From assembly GCA_030411725.1 (NCBI GenBank), contig MU839827.1, forward strand, positions 4,471,027 through 4,535,026: 64,000 nt of DNA, written 5' to 3'. A model generated the notes under the pieces. That model saw nothing but the letters and a program-made list of their open reading frames with translations, had not been told where the DNA came from and made no database searches. The translations under genes were made by a program, and so were the position numbers. The stretch is from Echria macrotheca (lineage: Eukaryota; Ascomycota; Sordariomycetes; Sordariales; Schizotheciaceae). Positions 37,047-47,249 of the stretch are shown here, one piece after another; positions within the stretch are counted from its first letter, which is position 1; each line of letters begins with the position of its first letter.

Positions 37047-38542
37047 ATGGAGGACTTTGAGACAGCCTACCAACTAGACCAGGCCGCCGCCTGTCCGGTC
37101 AACGTCCCGGCGGAGCTAGCTTTCGAGGAGATCATCAAGAATCGAACAGCTCCAGTCAGTTGTTACCTATTTGTCTAACGCGTGGAACCTGCGCTAACTT
37201 TGTCCCAGCCATGTTCGCTGAATGACTTCATGGACTACCTGGTTTACGTGGAGCACAACGCCGAGTCTCTCCAGTTCTTCCTGTGGTACTACGACTATAT
37301 CCAGCGGTGGAGCGGGCTGCTTCCGAGGCAGAAGGCCCTATCGCCAATATGGGACCCAGAAAAGGCCCACGAGCCCCGGTCTCGCTTCATCACGTACAGC
37401 CACAAGAGGGCGAGAAGCCAAAAAATGAACAAGATCATCTCCATCATGGAGATGGAGGGTGACCGGCACCAGCCTGAGAACCCCTTTGAAGACCCAGAGA
37501 GTAGAGCCAGTTTCTCGTCTTCGAGGCCGCGGACACCGCCATCCGCCTTGTTGAGCCCTACCGAGTCAACCAAGGGCGACTGGCAGCCTTGTAAGTCGAA
37601 TTGTGACAAACTGGCTGCTATTCCTCAGACTAATTACCTGTGTGTCTAGTCACCATCCAACCCTTCCGTGACGAGATCAGCCGGATAGTCCGCCAATACA
37701 TCTCCGAAAACTCACCGCGCCAACTAAACCTCACCCCCAAAGACCGCGACTCCTGTCTCCGCGCGGCCCAGCACACAACCCACCCGTCGGCCCTCCTCCC
37801 GGCCTTCCTCGTCGCCGAAGCCGCCCTCCGCAGCCACTCCCACCCCAAATTCATAAGCTGGTCGACCTCCAACTCGACCCCAGCCCGCCTGCTCTTCCTC
37901 CGCGCCCTCGGCGTCCTCCTAATCCTCCTAGGCCTAGCCCTCGACACGGCCCTGATCCTCTCGCGCCAGAGCCACTTCCTGCGCATCCTCTGCCTGCTCC
38001 TCTGGTGGCCAGGCCTCACAGTCCTCCTAGCCGCCTGCAGCCGTCTCTGCATATTCCTCCACGTCCACGGGACCCGCCAGCTGCGGCCCTGGGAGCTATT
38101 CAGCGGCAACGATACCCTCCTCCTCCCGACCGAAGAAGACGACAACGAAAACGAACGCTGCCTCCTCAACAAGAAAAAACACGTCCGCGGCTCCAGCAGC
38201 AGGAGCAGCACCCGCTCGTCGTCGTCTTCTTCCTCATCATCTCCTTCCCACTCGCGAAATAACCACAGCATAAGCAGCTTCGTAGGAGCCGATCCCCTCC
38301 GCAAGCCGAGCCTGCAGACGTTCGGTTCCCGCAACGACTTTGCCGACGAGCCCTGGGTCGTCCTGGACAAGCGGAGGTCGGTCGTGAGTCGGATTGCCTG
38401 CGCCACGGTGCCGGTGCAGAATACGGCGCTGCGGCTGCTGCAGGACAGGACTGCTTTTTTTGCTGTGCTCTGGGGCGGCTTGTTGGCTTCGCTTTTGACC
38501 GTGGCCTCGCTTTTTGTTCCGGCTGCGAATTTGTTTTTGTAA
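37047..38542 (+). CDS. RGS-domain protein with C-terminal transmembrane helices
   Basis: Probable regulator of G-protein signalling (GTPase activator for a G-alpha subunit), anchored in a membrane. Three exons (37047-37154, 37209-37590, 37650-38542) give about 460 residues. The first part of an RGS domain is seen at about 37-73 (SLNDFMDYLVYVEHNAESLQ, then FFLWYYDYIQ). It is then interrupted by about 90 Ser/Pro-rich and basic residues, and resumes at 164 with FTIQPFRDEISRIVRQYI to about 234. Hydrophobic helices are predicted at about 243-266 and 273-301, with another at the very C-terminus (about 436-459). The loop between them is acidic, then Ser/Arg-rich. RGS proteins with trailing membrane helices are known in filamentous fungi. 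The orthologue is not assigned, so no symbol is given. Confidence 0.8.
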
Positions 38543-38881
38543 AGGTTGTGTGGAAGGACATAGGCTTCGGTGCGTGAGATTTTCATATATATACCCCATG
38601 TTTCCTTGGATATGGTCCGGTGTGTTTAGGATACCTACTTGCAGAGAGACCGGTACGCTTGGATTCCGCCTTCGCATGATACGGAGTAGGACCGTGGAGT
38701 GAAATGAAGAAAAATATCAAGCACACATATAATGATACTGCACTCGAGTGACATGATATTACAAGCATAGTGGTATCAATTCATGGTCAGAAGGAGCCAT
38801 ATTCCCCGGCCCAGTGACACTCTACCAAACGCCGTCCCAATGCAGGAACCAGTACTGTGACATTCAGTTATGACCAAACAA
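38543..38881. other. Convergent 3' ends of RGS and SOF1 genes
   Basis: The 339 nt hold the 3' UTRs of the two converging genes. AT content rises around 38580-38760, with no frame of note. Confidence 0.6.
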
Positions 38882-40732
38882 TCATTGCTCCTTGGCCAAG
38901 ATAGCCTTCTCCCGCTCGCCCTTGCGTTTCTCAAACTTCTTGGCTGAGTGCTTCCGCTCGTTCTCTTCCCTCCGCTTGATGGCCGCCAGCTCCTCGCGCT
39001 TGATCTCGCCCGCCTTCTTGACCACCTTGGGTACGTGTCTGTGCCGGCGGATGCGGCGGATCTCGGGCAGGTGCGAGTACCGCTCTGCCAGCGCCTGGTT
39101 ATACTCGAGCGCTTGCCTCTGTTTGGACGACTTAACGCCGCTTCGCTCCGAGGCGTTGGCACGCCACAGCCGGATGTTTCCCTAAACCTTTGTTAGGATT
39201 GAGAAGCAGGGAGTCAGGGGTAATTCTTACATCGTCACTGCCGCTGAGGAGGTACTTGGAGTCCATGGTCCAGCATGTTCGGAATACCCTGAAAACAGAT
39301 TAGCATCCATGTGGTGTTACAGCATCTTGGGTCCTACCTTTGCATTCGCTTGGTGTGGTAGATATCGCGGGACTGGCCTTGGTCACGTCTCCATATCCTG
39401 ATGGTACGATCCTGTCCAAGCGTTTAGTGACTGCCCAGCTGTAAATCCGAGAATGACTTACGTATGAACCGCTCACGAGCTCCTCTCCGGTGGGAGAGAA
39501 TTCAACGTCCATTACGGCCGCCACATGCCCCTTCTGGATGTTCTGTGCCTTGTCGAAATTCCGTGCATCGAAGATGTAACTATCCAAGTGTTAGGGTTTG
39601 ACATCGGCCGGTACTCATCTTGTCTTACATGTTATGATCTTCTGACGCAACAGCCAAGTTCATCGCTTCCATAGGATTGAAAACAATCCGATTCGCCGCG
39701 AATTTGAGAACCGTCTTGACAACAGGCACTACATATCGTTAGCCATCTGAACATACACTTGGAACAAGATATTTACTGTTCGTTCGGAGATCGAAAAGCA
39801 TTACAGATCGGTCAGTAGCCACTGATCCCACCACCGAAGTCTCGACCTGATTGAAGCAGACATCTGTGATGGTGTCGGTGAAATTGGGCCATTGTATCCT
39901 CTGCGGTGCTGTGCTGTGCTCGAGATCCCACACACTGATACACCCTGCGCCTGAGGAGGCGGCGAAGCTATTGCCGTTCCGGTGGAATGATAGAGACGTA
40001 TATGGCCCGCCCTCCTGCCATGTTGCCAGCGGGGTCGAGTCGTTTGACGAGTTATAGGGGTCCCAGAGTTTGATACCGTCCGTTCCGCAGGATAGGAGTT
40101 TATTATCGTTGGTGAATGTGAGTCCCTTGACGATGTTGTTGCTGAGGAGAGAGTCATGTCAGCGGTATGTTGGCGTGGCGACCTCGGGAAGCTTACTGCG
40201 CAGCTGTTCGCCATGTTTCTTCCCTGGATGTAAGGTCCCACACTTTGACCACACCGTCGCCGGAACCGGAAGCCACAGCACTCAGCGAGCTTGGGTTCTG
40301 CAAGATAGTTCAGTACGCAACCGTCTGCTCAGCCTGAGGGAACACACCTTGCACATGCTGTACACACCCTGGACGTGGCCATTTCCTAGCTGCGAAAGAA
40401 ACGGCTTCGCAAACATTCGCTCCCTGAACCAGTCAGTCCATATCCGCAGCGTACCCGACACTCATCTCACAATTTGACGGCATTGAGAGCTCTTTGGCTG
40501 TTCCCCGTGTCAGCACCCCTCCTCATACGTATCTGCCTCCACATACTATTCTCGCGCTCGCTCAAAGGGATGGATTTCGGGGGCAAGGTTTCGCGGTGCT
40601 CGTTGGACATCTGATCCCGGGGCTTGCTGAGCCGTAATGCTCCGGCTAAGAGCCTTGATCTGTTCACGAATTAGCACTGTGAAGACGAGGAAGTAAGAGC
40701 TCGTCTGGGTCCGTAAGGCGACTTACTTTCAT
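38882..40732 (-). CDS. SOF1: SOF1/DCAF13, WD40 rRNA-processing factor
   Basis: U3 snoRNP-associated nucleolar WD40 protein required for 18S rRNA maturation (small-subunit processome). Eleven exons can be traced, about 445 residues in all. The first holds only two codons (ATG AAA, 40732-40727). The next starts at 40659 and gives the family N-terminus IKALSRSITAQQAPGSDVQR and PFERAREYQRALNAVKLERM. WD repeats include VVKVWDL, GIKLWDPYNSS, CISVWDLEHS, SVMLFDLRTN, IYIFDARNFDKAQNIQKGH, RTIRIWRRDQG and NIRLWRANAS. The C-terminal Sof1-like domain (RYSHLPEIRRIRRHRHVPK, then a Lys/Arg/Glu-rich end) is complete and stops at TGA 38882-38884. All ten introns are GT-AG and restore the frame. The gene diverges from RPN6. 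Confidence 0.93.
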
Positions 40733-41228
40733 GGTGGTTGAATATCAGATACGGGGGGTCCCGTAAGAAAACGCTGGTATAAATAAGGAGGGGTTTTCTG
40801 CGTTGTGGTTGCGCTTTCTCAGTCGATCTCGAATTCGCCGGCGCAACGCGGTGCTCGGCCAATCGACAAGCATCAGGGTCGAGAAATTTTGGCGGGGTTG
40901 AGCGGCAGAACTTTCACCGCCTACCTTGCCGCTGGGAGGCGGCCGAGCCACTGCTTCCGCAAGCGCCACAGGGCCTTCTCCCAGCCACACACAGGGACCC
41001 AGTCATTACGTCGCGGTCGCGGCAACCTGGAGCTGCAATTGCATTTGGGCAACGGGCAGGTGAGGCTGGAGCTAAGCATCGAATCCACCACATCCCCAAT
41101 CCGCGACATCGATTAACAACACTCATATCGCCAGCTGCAGCGCACTCTGCAACTGCTCACCCGACGACGCCTTGCAATCGATATTTCCCATTCCGGCGAC
41201 CCCGAGAGAACACAGCAAAGCCGCAGAC
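40733..41228. promoter_or_regulatory. Bidirectional promoter between SOF1 and RPN6
   Basis: The 496 nt between divergent start codons contain a CCAAT box (40859-40863) roughly 130 nt from the SOF1 start, and GC-rich patches. No TATA box was seen, which fits constitutive housekeeping genes. Use as one shared promoter is inferred from spacing. Confidence 0.5.
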
Positions 41229-42606
41229 ATGGCCCAGGGCGAGTCGGACAAGCTGCGCGAGGCGCAGAAGCTGGCGGCCACACAGAAGATGAAGGCAGCA
41301 GAGATCTACAAGGAAATCATATCCAAACCGCCCTCGATGACGTCGGATGCAGCGGTGCGGGAGTACGAGACGGCTCTGATCAGCTTGGGGGAACTATATC
41401 GTGACATGAAGTAGGCGCCCCAACCAACCCTTGGGTCGGTGTTTGTCGCTGACGCTGTCCCAGTCAACCACACGAACTCGTGGGCTTGGTAACAACAAGC
41501 CGGACGGTTTTGTCTTCGTTTGCGAAGGCGAAGACGGCCAAGCTAGGTAATTCCCGGTCCTCCCCATGTCTCGTGGCGGCCGCTGACCTTCCCCCCCAGT
41601 TCGCCAGCTGCTCGATCTCTTCGAAGACATCCCCAACAGCACCGATATCCAGATTTCCGTCACAAAGTCATGTATAGAATGGGCAACCTCGGAGCGCCGG
41701 AGTTTCCTCCGACAGAACCTCGAGACCCGGCTGGTGACGCTGTACATGGCCAAACAATCCTACTACGAGGCCCTGACGCTGATCAACGGGCTGCTCCGCG
41801 AGCTCAAGCGCATGGACGACAAGCTGGTGCTCGTTGAGGTGCAGCTGCTCGAGTCGCGGGTATACCACGCGCTCGGCAACATCGCCAAGGCCCGCGCCGC
41901 CCTCACGAGTGCGCGGACGAGCGCCGCGTCCGTCTACACGCCGCCGCTGCTGCAAGCCAACCTCGACATGCAATCGGGCATGCTGCACGCCGAGGACAAG
42001 GACTTCAACACGGCCTACAGCTACTTCATCGAGGCGCTCGACGGGTACCACACGCAGGACGAGTCGGCGCGCGCCCAGGCGGCGCTGCAGTACATGCTGC
42101 TGTGCAAGATCATGCTGAATCTGGTGGATGATGTCAACCAGCTCATGACGTCCAAGCAGGCCATGAAGTACGCTGGCAAGTCGCTCGAGGCCATGAAGGC
42201 CATCGCCCGCGCCCACGCCAACCGGTCGCTTGATGAGTATGAGCGCGCGCTGTCGGCCTATAAGTACGAGCTCGGCAGCGACACGTTCATCCGGAACCAC
42301 CTGCGGCGTCTGTACGATGCCATGCTGGAGCAGAACCTGATCAAGGTGATTGAGCCGTTCAGCTGCGTCGAGATTGACCACATCGCCAAGATGGTCGGCC
42401 TCGATACGCAGCAGGTCGAGCGCAAGCTGTCGCAGATGATCCTCGACAAGGTGATTATTGGCGTTCTTGACCAGGGTGCCGGCTGTCTCAATATTTTTGA
42501 CGAGACGCAGCGTGACGATGCCTATGACTCGGCGCTGGCCACGATTGAGAAGCTTAGCAATGTCGTGGATGTGCTGTACACGAACCAGGCGTCCATGTTG
42601 GAGTGA
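41229..42606 (+). CDS. RPN6: 26S proteasome lid subunit RPN6 (PSMD11)
   Basis: PCI-domain subunit of the 19S regulatory particle lid, clamping lid to base and core. Three exons (41229-41410, 41464-41546, 41600-42606) give about 423 residues, close to the usual 420-435. The N-terminal helical repeats (TPR-like) run through LVTLYMAKQSYYEALTLING and the Ala-rich pairs after ALGNIAKARA. The PCI domain occupies the last third (AYKYELGSDTFIRNHLRRLY, then a winged-helix with IDHIAKMVGLD), ending in the RPN6-typical helix IEKLSNVVDVLY. The first intron splits RDMNQPHEL and the second TAKLVRQLL; both restore conserved sequence. An earlier upstream frame is not needed, because the ATG at 41229 starts the family N-terminus. 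Confidence 0.95.
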
Positions 42607-43037
42607 TGGGTTCTAAAGGGGGAACTGTAATGATAGGCACATAGATACAGAGACTTGAACTTTGGTTTTATGGACTTATGTCAGCGACTGTCCCTTGAAA
42701 CCAGTGTGTCAACAATGAGTATGCTTCGTAACCGCTTGTATTCTCATTGACTTGAACATATCCTAGTCGTACTCGTAACTAGACGTATTGACTAAATTGT
42801 GAACAAGAAATCCATACGCCTTGAACCATGACTCGTAACGTAAACCAGACAAGACTGTCCACACCCAAAAGACATACCAAGAACTCCGTCGACCATAGAA
42901 TACAGACTAGACGGACAGATAGACAGACAGACAGACAGACAGGGTATCCACAACCTAATCCCACCACTCCCACCTCCGCACACATATCATCCTCTCCCAC
43001 ACCCAAGGCAGCCCGACCAAAAAAAAAAAAAAGAAGA
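42607..43037. other. Convergent 3' ends of RPN6 and the AT-hook gene
   Basis: 431 nt of 3' flanking sequence. It holds an (AGAC)5-6 microsatellite at 42921-42942 and an A-rich run of 13 at about 43020-43032, close to the AT-hook gene's stop. No other feature. Confidence 0.65.
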
Positions 43038-46000
43038 TCAAGAAACAACACTAGAACTCCGATGCCTAGGCACAAGCCCCTTCCTCCTCAAATCCTCACC
43101 AACAAGCAGTCCCAAAACCCTCTTGACCAAATCCACCTCGTCCCACCACCCAACCTCGTCCCGAAACGCATTGACAACATCCAAATGCCACTCGGCCACG
43201 GGTATCTCCCGCCCCCGCGCGCGCATCAGCTTGCCCAGGAGCATCTGGCTCTCGACGCTGCGGTTCTGGCGGCCCGCGACGCCGCGGTCGCGCGCGTGCC
43301 GCGAGAGCTGCAGCTGGAATTGGAGGATGCCCTGGCGCCGGGCCTGGAGGAGCTCGTCTAGGCGGACCCAGTGGTCGCGGGTCCATTGGGTTTGGGAGAG
43401 TTTTTGGACGCGGAGGGGGCTGCTTGGTTTCGCCACCGCCGCCGCCGCAGCTGGTGGTGGTGGTAATTTGGAAGGGAACTGAGAAACTTCCGGGCGATGG
43501 TGGGATGATACTTGAGACTGAGAGTGGTATTCTGCTTCGGATGAATACTCCTCCTCTTCCTGGTTTTCTTTATCTTCCGTCGAGGCCGAGCTGGTTATGC
43601 TGCTGATGTCGCTTGCTGAGGAGAGTTGCTTCTCGGGAGATGCGCTCGCCCGTCGCTCGGCGCGGACCTGGGCTTGTGCGAGAGGCGAGAGCGTGCTACT
43701 CGTAAACTCGACAACCCGACCAGGCGTCTTCGGCTTCAACGGCGACCGTATGCAGGACTTGCTCGGTGACTGGGCCCGGCTTGGAAGCGGCTTAAGTGGG
43801 CGGACGAAGCCTGTGCTTTCCTCTTCTTCCTCGGCTTCCGGTTCGGTTGACATCGGTGCGGTAAACAATGGGATCTGGGTGCCGCCAAAGAGTGAGTTAG
43901 GCCGTGGCTGGAGGAGAGTGTTCGCAGCCTGGCGTGAGCGAGGAGTAAAGTTCTGCTTCTGCGGAACATGATCAAATCCGGTTCGCTCAGGGGTGGTAGG
44001 TGAAGATGGCTCGAGAGTTTCTCTGCGGAACCCAGATTTTGCAGGTGAGGCCGGCCGCTCAGTTGTAGCCCTAGACGGCGGTCGGAAGAGCTTTGGCTGA
44101 GGCATCTGCTGCTGCCTGCGAGGTTGTAGCAAAGATTCTTGTCTGTTGGTCACGTCCGCGAAAGGTTGCGTGTCCCGGCTCTCGGTGTCGGGTGTTTCCT
44201 TTTGCAGGCGGGGATTGCGATTTTCAGCAAGGGCTTTGGGCACTGGAGCATCGAGAGCCTTGAAAAGACCAAAACTGGCTCCGGCCATGCCTGAAGGATC
44301 GGGAATTGCGGCCGGCGACGAGAAGAACGCCGAGAGATCCACATTCCTGGGAGCAACCGGAGGTAATAGTTTCTCGACACCCCGAACTTGCTGAGAGAGC
44401 ATGCTAAACTCCTCTGCATCGTCCTCTTGCGACAAGGCCCTAAATCGATTGGCTGACTGTTTCTGAGAAGCCGTGCGATCTCCTGCTCGTCTCCAAGGAC
44501 TTGGGATCTTGTTCCGTCGGGGTGGCTCGACTTCTTCACTTCTAGGAGCGGCAGCTTTTTGTTTTCCTGGGGTCGGTCGTTTCGCTTCGAAGGCCCAGAT
44601 GTCATCCTCTTCCTCTTCCTCATCAAGCTCTTGACTTTCCTCGCGTTCTTCTTCGTCATCGGGCTCTTCCAGCTCTTCATCTGGGTCCACTTCCGTGTCT
44701 CCGTGAGAACTTGCTTGCTCGTCAAGTGTTCCATGGACATCCACACCGAATTCCTTTGCAGGAGAACCGTGTGTGACACGAAGACTAGAGCTTTGAGAAA
44801 CACCTGCGTCCCGAGGTTGATCCTCGGCTTCATAGTTCTCACCTTGCCAACTCATGGCGTCTTCATCATTGGGCCCAGTAGCCTTCGCCGAATCCTCAGT
44901 TGCAAAAGAGGTGTCTCGTGCGGCACGTTGTCCGCCCCTCAAGCTAGAGACAAAGTTTCGCAACGAAGCCGGTACTGGTGAATTTGCCGAGCCAGGACCA
45001 AAGGGGTCTTCCATTTGGGCAGTGGCCCTTTGGCCGGGGGAAAGAGCCATGGCTCCCTGAACCACGAAGCTCTTGATCTGGCTTAGTGGGTCGAACCAGG
45101 ATCTCTCGCGCTGTTGTGCTGGAACAGGTGCCTCGTTCGCTGGCGGCGGAGGAGCCGGAGCCTTCTGAGGGGTTGGAGCGGGTGACTGGCTCGATCGGAC
45201 GGAGCTTCGGAAGGGGCTTCTCAAAACACTATCCCTTCCGGGAGGGGACGGGGGATCCGAGGTTACCATCTGCAGCGCTCGTCCGGCTCGTACGATCGGG
45301 GATAAGGTCGGGCGCGGCTGGGGTTCCGGTGCGGGGAGGTTGATAGACTGGTCGAGCAACGCTCTCGCCGGGGACTTGAACGCCGAGATCTGGTCGGCGG
45401 GCGTTTCGGTCGAGTTCGCCCTCGTGTGCCGTACATCAGGGTTTCTATCTTGTCTAGGGAGCATGCCGCTGGGAATCGGAGGTGATGAGGGGATGTCGTC
45501 GTCGGCCGCTTGGATAATGGACTTTTCGTGCTCTATGTTCTCATCGCCTTCTTCTGACGGAATCGGAGATGGTGTCTCATCAGGGGTCAACAGCCTGTTT
45601 GAATCAGAGTGGGGGTTGGAGTGATTCACTGAAGAGGGCCGTTCGATGGACGGCTGGAGATCTGTTTTCGAGGTGTCCTCACGAGGTTTTGTCGGGGACT
45701 GGCGCAGCCGTCGGGGAGTTGCCGCGATGAGAACTTCTTCAGGTATTTCTGAGAAAGAATCGTCGTATGCACTGGTATCATGACTCTCGACGGGGTCTAA
45801 TACCTGCGGGCGCTCCGGAGGGCCTGCAGCACCGCTCTGGAGTGACTTGATTGCTAACTGCCTCCCAAGGGACTGTAGCTTATTCGCCCGGCGTGGGCTT
45901 CGGTTTGGAGCTTGTGGCGATGCGGGTTGTGAAGACCGCGTTTCTGGTGGTGGTTGACTCAGATTCGTCTCTGGAGCATCACCGCTTTCGGTTTGTTCGA

Positions 46001-47249
46001 TAGCGTCTTCTTGGGCGGCCCTCTGGCTCTGTCGCAAGGATTCCAGCGCTCTATCAATAATAAGACTGGTCTCTTCCCCTAGGTCCTGTGGTTCTGTCGC
46101 CATCATACTGGAAGCCAGCATGCTCGCCTGCATAGAGGGCAAGGACCCAAGCGAGATCATGGTAAACTCTTCACTTGCCATCAGCGTGTCCTGTCTTTCC
46201 TCGTCGTTTTGTTGTCCGCTGGCATGCGACTCGACATCGCTGTGGCCGCCGGATCCTAGGGCATCCCAATCCTGGAACGGGTCGTAGCTCGGAGCTCGAT
46301 CTGATGCAGCCGCCTGTGCTGGTTGAGGTGGTGGTGCCGGCGCATTCGACGAGACCGTGGCCTTGGTCCTATTACTTCGACGGGGAACCGGAGTCGGCTG
46401 TTCAGACATGGTAGCAAGCCAAATATCATCCTCCATCGCATCACCGTGGTTCTCGTTGACTCGGCTGCCCGCAACCGAGATGTTGTCCTCGACCTGCCCC
46501 ATGGAAGCGTTATCCTCAGCTTCTGCGTCCATAGCGCGTTCCTGTTCTGTGAGAGCCGCCAGCTCGGGAGATAGTGCGGCCTGTTTTCGTGGTCGACCTC
46601 GTTTGCGCGGTTGCGACCCTGCGACGCTCGATTCCTTGATGGGCGACGATGCCTTGCGCTTCGTTCCAGCTCTCGCCCTGCTGGTCGGCCTCGGTGTCGC
46701 CTGGTCGTCTGCGCTCGCCTCGGAGGCAAGAAAACTGCTTCCCCTCGCGTTGCGCCGTGGTTGCGCCGCAGTCTTCTTTGCGGAGGGGGTTCCCTGTCTC
46801 TTGCGCTTCGTGGTTTTCGCCGGTGTCGCGGCTCTTGGCCGTCCCCTTTTTCGAGGCGTCGCATCGGTCGCCATGTTCGACTCGTCATCTGTCAGCCCTC
46901 GGAGGGGCACTATTGTTGTCGTGGCCGATGCGCCGGCCATGGTGCGGCGCGCTGACCGCTTCACGGATGGCGACTGGAAAAGTCGGCGGTTCACGCTTCG
47001 GTCGGTGAATTGCGCAGCGTCCTCGGCCTCGACGGTTACCAAGATCTTCTGGGGGGAGATTTGATTGCCGACATCGAGCTCGAATGTCTGCTTTTTCGGT
47101 GAGCTGCCGAGGGAATAGTGGCGCACGGTGGCCTGGCTGCGGGTGACGCGCTGACGCGACGACAGCAGCTGCTGGCTTGCGTCCGAGTCGTTCAGCGGGT
47201 CGGGCGACGACATGATATCTAAAATGGAAAGTTCCGGGCCTGCGACCAT
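43038..47249 (-). CDS. Large AT-hook nuclear protein with conserved C-terminal module
   Basis: Intronless frame of about 1,403 residues. Two AT-hook cores (RGRPR at about 135-139 and 217-221, each within PRKRGRPR) and several KRKR-type basic clusters indicate binding to AT-rich DNA in the nucleus. Most of the chain is low complexity (Ser, Pro, Glu, Gln), with many SP/TP sites and a long Glu/Asp block in the middle. Near the C-terminus lie an RSPLKPKTPGRVVEF segment and, in the last 130 residues, an ordered region rich in Trp and Leu (QWTRDHWVRLDELL to WHLDVVNAFRDEVGWWDEVD). That region looks like a conserved domain I cannot name. The in-frame codon at 47270 is TTG; ATG 47249 is chosen, but ATG 47213 (MSSPDPLND) is equally plausible, and a short out-of-frame ATG frame lies at 47254. 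Function beyond DNA binding is unknown. Confidence 0.75.
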   Translation of the reverse strand: MVAGPELSILDIMSSPDPLNDSDASQQLLSSRQRVTRSQATVRHYSLGSSPKKQTFELDVGNQISPQKILVTVEAEDAAQFTDRSVNRRLFQSPSVKRSARRTMAGASATTTIVPLRGLTDDESNMATDATPRKRGRPRAATPAKTTKRKRQGTPSAKKTAAQPRRNARGSSFLASEASADDQATPRPTSRARAGTKRKASSPIKESSVAGSQPRKRGRPRKQAALSPELAALTEQERAMDAEAEDNASMGQVEDNISVAGSRVNENHGDAMEDDIWLATMSEQPTPVPRRSNRTKATVSSNAPAPPPQPAQAAASDRAPSYDPFQDWDALGSGGHSDVESHASGQQNDEERQDTLMASEEFTMISLGSLPSMQASMLASSMMATEPQDLGEETSLIIDRALESLRQSQRAAQEDAIEQTESGDAPETNLSQPPPETRSSQPASPQAPNRSPRRANKLQSLGRQLAIKSLQSGAAGPPERPQVLDPVESHDTSAYDDSFSEIPEEVLIAATPRRLRQSPTKPREDTSKTDLQPSIERPSSVNHSNPHSDSNRLLTPDETPSPIPSEEGDENIEHEKSIIQAADDDIPSSPPIPSGMLPRQDRNPDVRHTRANSTETPADQISAFKSPARALLDQSINLPAPEPQPRPTLSPIVRAGRALQMVTSDPPSPPGRDSVLRSPFRSSVRSSQSPAPTPQKAPAPPPPANEAPVPAQQRERSWFDPLSQIKSFVVQGAMALSPGQRATAQMEDPFGPGSANSPVPASLRNFVSSLRGGQRAARDTSFATEDSAKATGPNDEDAMSWQGENYEAEDQPRDAGVSQSSSLRVTHGSPAKEFGVDVHGTLDEQASSHGDTEVDPDEELEEPDDEEEREESQELDEEEEEDDIWAFEAKRPTPGKQKAAAPRSEEVEPPRRNKIPSPWRRAGDRTASQKQSANRFRALSQEDDAEEFSMLSQQVRGVEKLLPPVAPRNVDLSAFFSSPAAIPDPSGMAGASFGLFKALDAPVPKALAENRNPRLQKETPDTESRDTQPFADVTNRQESLLQPRRQQQMPQPKLFRPPSRATTERPASPAKSGFRRETLEPSSPTTPERTGFDHVPQKQNFTPRSRQAANTLLQPRPNSLFGGTQIPLFTAPMSTEPEAEEEEESTGFVRPLKPLPSRAQSPSKSCIRSPLKPKTPGRVVEFTSSTLSPLAQAQVRAERRASASPEKQLSSASDISSITSSASTEDKENQEEEEYSSEAEYHSQSQVSSHHRPEVSQFPSKLPPPPAAAAAVAKPSSPLRVQKLSQTQWTRDHWVRLDELLQARRQGILQFQLQLSRHARDRGVAGRQNRSVESQMLLGKLMRARGREIPVAEWHLDVVNAFRDEVGWWDEVDLVKRVLGLLVGEDLRRKGLVPRHRSSSVVS

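Noticed and set aside
37630..38586. 318-codon antisense frame over the last RGS exon
   Set aside because: Low-complexity Arg/Ser composition mirrors the Leu/Glu/Ser codons of the real gene on the other strand.
41668..42381. 237-codon antisense frame over RPN6
   Set aside because: Shadow frame of a confidently identified, GC3-rich gene; Val/Leu/Arg/His-rich without domain.
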